This document shows, one piece after another, positions 1 to 10,210 of a stretch of 64,000 nucleotides of DNA. Position 1 is the first letter of the stretch. Each line of letters opens with the position of its first letter. The notes beneath the pieces were generated by a model. The model made no database searches and was not told where the DNA came from. It worked only from the letters and a program-made list of their open reading frames with translations. Where the stretch lies: the NCBI RefSeq assembly GCF_003073045.1, contig NC_037594.1, positions 19,288,927 to 19,352,926 on the forward strand, written 5' to 3'. Position numbers and translations under genes: made by a program. The DNA comes from Pomacea canaliculata. Taxonomy: Eukaryota > Mollusca > Gastropoda > Architaenioglossa > Ampullariidae.

Positions 1-34
1 CAATCAATCTAACTTACAAATATTGGTTTCTTAC

Positions 35-3000
35 CTCTAGCTGCACACGCTGTTTTACAAAGTCGAAATACTGCTCCATTAGATCGTTAACAAACAGCAC
101 CAGTTTTCGAAGAACTATTGCATCCATTTGCTCACTGTAAAATATTATGCAGATTTGTGAATAATGACAATGACAAAATTTAGTGATCCCAGTTGGAAAT
201 TAAACTCAGAAAGTGTACTAAATAAACAAAACAAGTGCTAGATACAAGAAAACAATGAGAACAAGATAAGGATAAGGTTGTGCTTCATAGAAAACTTTAA
301 AAAACATGCAAGCTTATCCTTCTTAAGACACACCTACATCATCACACATCCATGCACACAATTAACTGACAATTTTCATCTGTGGCTGAGCACTTGGACG
401 GCTGAAGGAACAAATTATTTCAAATAGCTGTTACTTATGCATACAGGCATAGCTCAGTTAATAAAATTCTCCTCCTAGTACATGTCCTGGTAGATATGGA
501 TAAAATACAGGATGGCTGATCACAAAGGGAAGCTAAATCCCTCTGCCTGACTGACATCAATTAAGAACATATACTGAAAATGCCGTTCAAACTGTTCTTA
601 TCATGGACAGATGTGGAATCAGCACACAAAGGAAAAGGATAAAAGACTTTCAATGAATGATTGATAAAAACGGATCAAAATTAATGAAGAAGGTACTCAC
701 TCCACTTGTGCTCTTGAGAGAAACATATCATTGTAGGAGGCAATAACCAGGCACATGTTGCTGAGAAATCCATTGCACCCAGCATCCACAAACTCAAGCA
801 CATCCTGCAGAAACAGTTTATTGTTAAAGATCATATTTACTAGAAGTTGTCCACTGTGTTAATAGCTTTTGGACTAATTCAACTGCTAGAAACACATAGT
901 AATCATAAAATTAAAACTATGACAAACTTGTCTTTAGTCCTACCAACTAGAAAATCTTTATATACAATGTATATTTACAAACAGTAGAGAAAATTAAATC
1001 TCTGAAAGTATTAACAAAGTAATGAAGCTTGAAGAATCAAGGGCTGCTTTGGTGCTGTTGCCATGCTACCATTAATTTAACAGCCCTAACATACAAAAGT
1101 ATGATATTCTTTTTTCAACAAATTAAGCTCAAAGAAACTAAAGAAAACTGTTTTATACCATAGGAGTATTCATGTAAACTTTTGCAGTTCTCTCTTCATC
1201 CACAGGTAAAGTTTGCCCTGACTGCAACTTGATCTGTCGCTTGAGCTCATGCAGGTCTTCATCAATCTTTTGACGAGCACTACCATGAAATAAAATGGAT
1301 CTTGTAGAAATCACATACAAAAATATTGCTTAAAATAATTATCCTTTAAAATTCAAACTGGAGTACGAAAGCTCACCTCCTAAACCCATTTTTAGAAATT
1401 TTCCTTAATATTGCCAACAATTGGTTTTACCATTTATTTTAAAGAGCTGCTCTCTTTATATACATACATCCATATAGTCTTTGTATACAAAGATACTGCA
1501 TACAACCCAGCTTCTTACCACACTTTGTGGCATAACGGCTGTCTCTTAAAGCTGCCTCCCCTAGATCATACCTTCCTTATGTCGCCACCCTCACCTCTCA
1601 CCCAACATTTATGTTGGAGAGATGGTGGCAAGATACTGAGTCACAACTCTCTCTCTCTGTATAGATATATATAGAGACCCACTCATATATATATAAAATC
1701 AAACTGGACTTTGAAGTATAATCTTAAAGTACAGCCAATTAGTTTGTACACGGAGCATGTAATATAATTATATAGGGATAAAATAATAACAGATGATTAA
1801 AGTGAAACTTGCTGGGCAAGGAATTCATCACATAGCTGATCCTGTGGCTCTTCAAGCTGCAGCAGAAGGTCCACACATTCAGCCAGCTGCTTAGGAGTGG
1901 ACTGTCACACAAATCCAAATTTCCATACATACAAGCACATACACACACAATTATTCTGTCAAAAAACAGCATGTATAAATGTATAAAGGCATACTACGCA
2001 CTAAAGAATTGATGATGATGAAGAAGAAGTTATGGTCAAAAGATATTGAAACAGGAATTTGACTTGATGAAGGCTACCACTTATTTGACAAATATCCACC
2101 AATCACACTCACACCCACACTTGCAGACACCACTATTTGAACTGTTGATTTATACACCCAAAATAACTGTTTCCTCCACATACACATGCGCACACACACA
2201 TGCACACAAGCACTATATCTCTCTTTCTCATTTATGCTCTCTCCCACACTCCCTGTCTTTCATGCACTATACACCACTCAAACATTTCAGTCACCATACA
2301 TACTGAAACACACATACGAGCAGGCACCTATGGATGTGAATTGTGTGGGTAGTGTACAGTATATGTGAAAAAAACACCAGAGTTGTAAAATAAAAGCATA
2401 CAACCATTAACTTCATATCTGATTTGACAGATACAACTTCATATCTGATTTGACAGATACCTCCTTCTTACAAGAATGTATGACATTTGGCTGGAAGGGG
2501 TCACATTCTTAGAAATAAAAAAATATTTTTAGCTGTTTCTGCTTTAAACACTGAAGGCTGTACAAACAGCTGTAAGTTTTTTTAAAGCTTCTGAATGATA
2601 TTTTATCTCACTTCTTTTTCTTTAAACTGCTGTCGAAGGGTCTGGCACAGCTGTTGAATGATGGCTTCACAATCCTGGTTGATTCCCTGGAAGCTGGGCA
2701 TGTGGCTGTACTGATGCAGAACACGCTGGGCTTTGGTATAATACCTGTTATAGAAATAGCCATGCTGTATTATTCATCATAATCTACCATGCTTTCACAT
2801 TTACTTCTAATGTCTGATCATGGAATCTTCCTGCCTTTTTACTGTAACAAAGGTCTCATAAAACAGATTTCATTATCATGTAGAGAAGCCTACTTCCTTA
2901 AGCGTCATCTTGTCTGTGTCTGCTTATTACCACTAATATCCCTCAAAAAACTCAATAGAAGCAAGATGGCATAATGCTATACATTTGCAGATACTTGTTA

Positions 3001-6000
3001 CTCTTTGACACACTATAGTTATTTGTCTCTTTGACACACTATAGTTATTTGTCCAGGAATAACTGCATCCTTTACTTTGTTTTTATTTTCTTCAGTAATG
3101 GAAACTCTACTGAGCTCTGACAAAATCCTCATTGTTGTGAATTATTATTATTTTTGTTTGCTTACTTTGGCTTGTTTTGCTCTGAAGCATATTTCTTTCT
3201 TTGAATCTCATGAAAAATACTACCTGACTGCCTGACTATAAGCTTCCATCTCAATGCATTTCTTTAGGCGGGCAGGCAGCTCAAATAGGAATTGGAGCTG
3301 TGGTAGAATACAGGCAAAATAAATGTTGACACTCAATAATTCACCAACATTCAACCTATTTTGAAGTGATAAGCTATCCCTTATTTTTATAGAAACACAT
3401 AGTAATCATAAAATTAAAACTATAACAAACTTGTCTTTAGTCCTACCAACTAGAAAATCTTCTATAGTTCTTCTTATAGTTATTCATGGATGGTATGTCA
3501 TATATGTTTCTGATAGTGAACTTAATTTGAAAAACGTTTTAAACTCTATCTATAAAACCTTTGCCAGCTCTAGTTCTCAAATGTTTTCCAAGATAAAAAG
3601 AAAACACTTTAACCAAATGTAATTTAAGGCTACCTTTTTCAGAAGAGAATGGACACCAGCAAGCTTTGTAATTTGGTGGCGACGATCCTGTAAAGTATCA
3701 CTGATGCTTGCTGAGAATGTTGTAATCTTGGACATATTGGCTGCAAGGTGATCCATTTCATCTTCCATCTTTTTAAAATCATTTTTCATCTGCAATGCCA
3801 ACCTAATAATGCACACATCAATAAAATTAAAATATAACTAAAACATGAATTACAAAGAAGTTCCCTTTATAAATGCAAAGTCTTTCCAAATAAAAAAAAA
3901 AACGCCATTTAATGCAATTTCAAAAAGTCATACACTTCAATCACATGATTTAATTACATGAAAATCACTTTCTTGTAATAACACAATCTTCGTCCCTTTG
4001 CCGCATAACATGGATATAAATAATAAGTTCATACCTTCCTGATTGTATCTGTAGCACTAATAAATTTGTTGTAATTTTCATACACTAGAGTCTGCATATC
4101 TGAGTCAAGGCTTCGAATCTCTTTCACCATATTCTGCTCTTCTTCCATCAGTTCTACAAGGGATCTATCCTGCAGATGCAAAAGTGAAATATTTATTTAT
4201 TATTGTCATCATTGTTTTCGGTGGGTAATGGCAACTGGTAGTGATGATAGAATGTGGAGATACACAAGATGGCTATATAGACAGGTATATTCAGGATAGT
4301 GATCTGACAATTATCTGCATGGTAAACCCACTTTTCTGTTACTTCACTGCTTAAATTAGGAAACACAAAACCTCACCTAAAAATTAGCATAGCTATTGCA
4401 CCTCGAGAACTACAATGACTTTCAAATTATGGTTATACCAACATAACTGACTGGATATGAAAGCATGCTGGATTAAATACTGGGGAAAAAACAGGAACAA
4501 ATTCAAACTTCTAACAAACAAAATTTTTTATAATCATATACCTGAATAAGTCTACTGAGGTAGACATCTGGTTGGAACAATGAAGAATTAATATCACAAG
4601 GGTCTGCACTTCCTCCCATTCTGCTCACAGTTCCTTTTGGAATCTGATCCTTAGTTTCATCTGAGCCATCCAGCCCATAGTATGACTTTAAGTCTGCACG
4701 CTTTCTACGACCTGAAGGATCTTCTCCATCTAACACTGGAAAACAAAGATTGATCCATATGTCAAATAAATCTCTACAAGGTGAAACAAGTTAGACTCCC
4801 ATTTGAAATTGTGGGAGGGAGGTACAAGCAGTGGACACAATTTGGGCTATACCATACTGAAAGTGAGAAATGTATTGGTAAGGGGGCTATGGAAATAATA
4901 GTATAATGATGTGTGTATTTTAATAATAATAATAAATGCAAAATTTGTAAAGCGAATACTCACACTCTTCAGGAGCATGCTCTTAGCACTTACTAACAAA
5001 ACGAAACATGGGCAGCAAACGAGGGACAGGAAAACAAACAAATAACATATGAACTATAAAAGAATAAACAACCATACTAAACGAAGAATAAAATCAAATA
5101 CAGGAAACACAAAGAGGAACCAAATAACAAGAACAAGAGCTGAGTGTAACATAATATTGCAAAAGGAAGGGTGCGAAAAAGGACTAGCATTATGAGAAAG
5201 GTTGTTAGTAGTAATGTTAACGGAAGAGGTGCGTTTTCAGTGCACGTTTTAAAGGATTCAATAGTGGGTAGGTGGCGGATATGGAAAGGGAGAGAGTTCC
5301 ATTTTGAAAGTCATAAGATCTCTCTTGTCCAATGTTTTTATTATTTCAGATTGTTTTATTGGCAGATAATAAAAAGCTGTCTGCTCTTGTCAAAAAATGA
5401 AAAGGTTGTAACATATTACACAGAGAAAGTGCATTTGTTTCATGGTATATGTTAGCTCTTGAAGGATTTGGGATGAAAATGCAAAGAGACCATTTATTTT
5501 TGCTGTTATGGAGCATAATGAGGTATTTTTCGAGTTCCTTCGTCACTGATAACTGATGAAATGTAATCCTGTGTGTGATTTGCATGGTATTTGATTGCTT
5601 TTTCACATCATATGATGGTCACAACAGCATCCTACCTGATTAAACTTTGTCTTTTTCAGAAAATGTTGGGGATATGGTAAATAAGCTTCTTGACATTTTC
5701 TGATTTTATAGTTTTAAAATACTGGGGTTTTTCACAAATGAACTTTAAAAACAAATCCAGTCCTGAGCTCTATTACCTTCAATCTTCTGTTGTTATGAGG
5801 TAAGATCTTATATAGGCCTGGCGAGTGTGCGTGTGTGTGTAAAGCGGGGATGGGGGAAATATGTTGTACCCAGGCCCACGGTTGTGAAGGGGGGCTGAAC
5901 TTGGTCAGCCGAATTATATACTGGGAAAATAATTTACGATTACAAGGGACCCGGAGAGGTCATCTGCCCCGTGGCCCGTGCTGGCTTTCGGCTGTCATGT

Positions 6001-6362
6001 ATTTATACGCTCTTGGAGTGGGTGATTTTCCTACAAAATTACTACCACACACTTTCTTTTCTTCTTCTTATTTTTCGTCTCTTTACTTATAAATCATTTC
6101 GATTAACTTCTTCCTTTGTTTGATTGCGCTTTATTGCAGTACTAGGCAAGACTGACGAAGGCACACATCGCAAACTTTTCGTCTGCTACAGTTGGCAATG
6201 GAGTAAAGTTGAGATTTCGTCCGACAAAATACATACTGTTCACAATCAAATTTACTAAATGACACTGGATTCACTTTCATGCACAGTTATTGCTTGCATT
6301 CTTAAATATATATAGAGAGATATACTATAAAACGTACACGTACCTGCTTGCCGATCAGCCAT
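35..6362 (-). CDS. VPS51: VPS51, GARP/EARP tethering-complex subunit (5' part of gene, 10 coding exons)
   Basis: Coding exons in transcript order: 6344-6362, 4542-4735, 4035-4169, 3634-3789, 3224-3297, 2612-2744, 1813-1901, 1159-1279, 701-804, 35-134. All join in phase and give 375 N-terminal residues; the family is about 780, so the rest lies off the left edge. Visible family landmarks are the YYGLDG motif near residue 25, [13 protein letters not shown], the block [20 protein letters not shown], and [18 protein letters not shown] followed by [13 protein letters not shown]. These match animal Vps51 (Fat-free/ANG2) closely. Vps51 assembles with Vps52, Vps53 and Vps54 (GARP) or Vps50 (EARP) and tethers endosome-derived vesicles at the trans-Golgi or recycling endosomes. 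The start is the only ATG that splices in phase to the conserved second exon. Intron 7 uses a GC donor (1811-1812). Identity is very secure; exon ends come from homology and splice consensus. Confidence 0.95.
887..959. repeat. 73-bp direct repeat, copy 1 (VPS51 intron 8)
   Basis: Begins TAGAAACACATAGTAATC and ends AGAAAATCTT. It recurs at 3390-3462 in the same orientation with a single visible mismatch (G versus A about halfway). It is non-coding and shows no terminal inverted repeat. Confidence 0.85.
2409..2460. repeat. Perfect 26-bp tandem duplication (VPS51 intron 6)
   Basis: The unit AACTTCATATCTGATTTGAC plus AGATAC occurs twice head to tail without mismatch (2409-2434, 2435-2460). Confidence 0.9.
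3001..3052. repeat. Perfect 26-bp tandem duplication (VPS51 intron 5)
   Basis: The unit CTCTTTGACACACTATAGTT plus ATTTGT occurs twice without mismatch (3001-3026, 3027-3052). The sequence is unrelated to the duplication at 2409, though the unit length is the same. Confidence 0.9.
3390..3462. repeat. 73-bp direct repeat, copy 2 (VPS51 intron 4)
   Basis: Near-identical to 887-959 and in the same orientation, 2.5 kb away. The surrounding intron sequence is unrelated, so only this segment was copied. Confidence 0.85.
4920..5304 (-). mobile_element. L2/CR1-like LINE 3' end, family A copy 1 (VPS51 intron 1)
   Basis: Read on the minus strand it starts with remnants of the reverse transcriptase C-terminus ([17 protein letters not shown], then after a one-base slip [10 protein letters not shown]). 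It continues through a 3' UTR and ends with CGCTTTACAAATTTTGCA and an ATT microsatellite tail. The same sequence lies at 7152-7496 and its last part at 48996-49200. The arrangement is typical of L2/CR1-type elements cut off at the 5' end. The family name is by resemblance only. Confidence 0.8.
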
Positions 6363-6886
6363 CCTTAACTGTGAACTATAGAAACTGCCACAGAAAACAC
6401 ACATAAATCAAGAACTTTAAAAAATCTAATCAAATTCATGTTACTAATAAATTAGTTATTTAAAAAAAGTCAAGACACGATTTTTTATTTACATTAAATG
6501 TTGACATATCTGTAGTAATAATTTGTTCACGATGTAAGAGCTATTGGTCATTTCCGGTAACGAAATCTTATGCAGACGGCTAATTTCTGCTACGCTCGTT
6601 ATGTACCCTGGATTGTCATTTTATGATTTCAGTGAAAATTTCTTTTATATCTGATTACAATCATATTCCAAGAAAATGTAAGTATTACTTTGAAACGATA
6701 ATCGTATGACAAATGATTTCATTCAGTTGTTGATAAATTGCTCTTTCATATGTCTTGAAGTCAATTTTGTTTACCTATGCACATAGCAGAGGCCAAGGGG
6801 CGGTTTATTGAGCCTTTATAATCGCAGAGAAGTGCATCTTACCCTAAATATGTCCAACTCTGTTTATATCTTAAAGATAAAGGAAA
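6363..6886. promoter_or_regulatory. Divergent promoter interval between VPS51 and DCTN1
   Basis: Only 524 bp separate the two start codons, which point away from each other, so this interval must hold both 5' UTRs and probably a shared core promoter. Visible candidates are an inverted CCAAT box (ATTGG, 6543-6547), an ETS-like TTCCGG (6552-6557) and a GC box GGGGCGG (6797-6803). I see no clear TATA box. The motif matches are short and could be chance; the head-to-head arrangement itself is certain. Confidence 0.6.
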
Positions 6887-9800
6887 ATGGCTGCCTTAAC
6901 TCCTCTCAAAGTAGGCACCAGAGTGGAGGTGATCGGAAAAGGTGTTGTGGGGACAATAGCCTACATCGGAACTACAGTGTTTTCAGCAGGTAACTCTAGC
7001 AGTTGTAAATGTGTGAATGACTGAAAAGAAGGTTCAGTACTTGTACATGACTTAGAGATTCTGATTTTAATGTATTATTGTTTTATCTTCTATATATATA
7101 TATATGACAACAACATATGGCCACAGGATTTTTGGTTATTGTGCAGCGAAACAATGAAACTCTCTCCCTTTCCATATCCACTACCTACCCACTATTGAAT
7201 CCTTTAAAACGTGCACTGAAAACGCACCTCTTCCGTAAACATTACTACTAACAACCTTTACCATAATGCTAGTCCTTTCTCACACCGTACCTTTTGCAAT
7301 ATCATATGTTACTCTCAGCTCTTGTTCTTGTTATTTGGTTCCTCTTTGTGTTTCCTGTATTTGATTTTATTCTTCGTTTAGTATGGTTGTTTATTCTTTT
7401 ATAGTTCATATGTTATTTGTTTGTTTTCCTGTCCCTCATATGCTGTCCATGTTTTGTTCTTGTTATTAAATGCTAAGAGCATGCTCCGGAAGAGTTTTCA
7501 TTTTGTTTAACTTCCCTAATACTGATAGAAAGAATATATTTGAAACAAGCAATTGTGTCATTTAATGCATATATCATATTAGAAGAATGAGAACTGTTAA
7601 ATATTTTGTGATAAGATGTGATAAGTTATCCTTCAGATAATTATAAAATAGTCTTGGAATGTGCAGAAGCCTAAACCTTACTAGTGCTGTCGATTATTAA
7701 AAGATGAAAGACTTATTTGCTTGGTGGTTAAGGAATACCTTTTAAACTGAAGAGAGTTAAGCCATCTAGATCATTGTTTATACTTTTTCTTTGATATTTC
7801 AACAAGTACTTCTCCTGCAATCTGTACAGGAAAATGGATAGGAGTTGTTCTGGATGAACCAAGGGGCAAAAATAATGGCACTGTTCAGGGGAAAACATAT
7901 TTCTCCTGTCCAGAAAATCATGGAATATTTGTAAGGCAGTCTCAGGTATGAAGTAGTAAATCATGCTTTTAATAATTTGTACTTCTTTTAGAGATATATA
8001 TATATTCACACAGGCAATAACTCTTATGTATGTGCGAAATTTCCAGAATAAGTGCAAAATATATTTATATAGTATTTTTTTTATATATATCCTGTAAAAG
8101 CTATATAACCTAATTTAAGCTAACTCAAATCACTTGTTTATTGTTTTTTTGCCATCATCATATTGAATGTGTTTACAGCTATATTATGTGTTACATATAT
8201 CAGAGTTTGGTTTAATGTAAGCTACAACGATATCAAGGTTTTTGTTTTTTTTTTTTAATAGATAAGTGCATTGGAGGATCAGACTCCCCCACCTTCAGCA
8301 ATATCAGCATCTCCTGCAGCACAAACACCTGCAGTTCCGTCATCAACTGTAGCGGCTACACCATCTGCTACCCCAGCCCGTAGATCTGGTCTGAGACCAC
8401 CCTCGGGATATATGTCCAAAAGTAAGCATGCTTTCTGTTGATTTAGAGGGGTGGTTTTATCTCTGCAAGAGAACTTCTCAAACTCAAACAATGAACTCTT
8501 TGTTGTGACCTGATCAGAAAGTAGATGGCTAATGGGGATGATTCACATTGTAAATTACCAAGGCACCAGACCATAGTTGTTGGTACTATTAGGATTACAC
8601 TAAGAAAAATAAGCTTCAGTGTACAGTTATTCCTTTCTTATTGCAGCTTTCCCTATCATTATTTCAATAAATAACAGGTTGGCATAAGAAATTAAATAGG
8701 AATTTAAGAGTTTTGGAGTGTTGCAGAAACCACAGATGACATGCAAAAGACCAGCAGACAACACAGAATGACAGCAGACAACACACAAAAAAAATGTGTA
8801 GTATTGTATAATGTCAAAATATTTATCTTTTAATGCTAGAAAGATACACTGTTGTTTTTGTTGTTTTTTTTAAGTTAAGTAAAAAGTTAAAATTTGCATA
8901 AAGAATTTGAATTCAAGCACTTAAAGACAAGACATGTAGAGGTTTCTTAAAAAGACATAAGTGCATAATACGATCGAACTTACAAAAGTTGAAATTCTTC
9001 CTAACTTGAATTTTAAAAATCAATTAGTTGGTTTCCCATTAAAACAAAGCATATTCAACTTCCAAAGCTCAAATTGTGCTGGCCAAAAACTTCCACAACT
9101 CTAATAATTTTAAGCTGGTCAGCATGTTGAAACCATTTGAAAATACTTCGGAAAGTGTAAAATCATGTACTCCCTCCAACCCTGAAGAAGGCAAGAACCA
9201 TGCTGAATGATGTTTGTTCGTTGATTGAGTCAGGTGGAGATGTATCTACGAACATTTTTTACTCATTATCTGTCATCAACTCATTTATTTTAAAAGAAAT
9301 GAAGAGAAATAGTCATCAGATGTCCATAATAGACTTTTTTGCTGGGAACAATGATGCATGAGCACATGCAGAAATAAAGATAAGTCAGCAGTGAAGAAAA
9401 TGTTCTTTTTTTGATGAACTTCCTTAACTCGAAATTTCCGTAACTCAGTTTTATTTCATCGGTCCCTTGAAGCTTTAACTATAGAAGTTCGACTGTATGT
9501 ATTTACCTTATAGTATTATTTTATTGTTTGATAGCATAAATTTACAGCTACACAACTTTTTTCCTTAAAATAATAATTTATTGTAAAAAGACGGACGCAC
9601 ACTGGTTTTGGGATGCTAGGTATGTTTATGGAAGTCTCTCATGTGCTATCTCGCAGTGATTTTGCGTTGATCTTTACCTCTCAAGTTTAATTTTTCATGT
9701 TTATATTTTTTAAAATAGTGTTACTCCTTACACAATTATAGTCCATAACCAAATAATTAACTACAAATTTACAATAAGTTACTGCACACATACCATTAAG

Positions 9801-10210
9801 AACAAATTTGCACTTTTCTACAAAGGGTGGACCAAAAAAAAAAGCATATGCAGATTTTCCTGATAACAGGGGAACATAGATTTGGAAGGGATAACTGTAG
9901 CTGTTGACTGCTTTTAGAACAGAGGCTTTCTTTTTCTTCAGGTACAGATAGCATTGAGGGTGCCCTTGCTGCAGGAGACAAGACATCTACCCCTGCACAA
10001 CCTAGCATATCACGCATTCCACATAGTAAAGAGTCCACTCCAGAAGGAGAAAAACCTGCAAGTGTAACTAAGTCTTCAGTAATGCCACGACCTACAGGAT
10101 TGCCTAAACCTGCTTCGTCTACTACTCCTCCACCTGATAAAGAAGCTATTGTGGCTGAAGCACCACCACCTTCACCACCAAAAGTATCACCACATCCGCT
10201 ACCAACACAA
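6887..10210 (+). CDS. DCTN1: DCTN1 exons 1-4: CAP-Gly domain and Ser/Pro-rich linker
   Basis: Exons 6887-6989, 7830-7945, 8262-8421 and 9942-10210 encode residues 1-216. The CAP-Gly domain, which binds microtubule plus ends and EEY/F tails, is split over exons 1 and 2. Its signature loop reads GKNNG where the common form is GKNDG. Exons 3 and 4 encode a low-complexity linker rich in Ala, Ser, Thr and Pro. It is less lysine-dense than the alternatively spliced basic region of vertebrate p150 at this place. The linker holds SRIP at residues 150-153, which fits the EB-binding SxIP consensus. Exon 4 ends CAA before GTAGGA, and exon 5 begins in the same phase. Confidence 0.93.
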
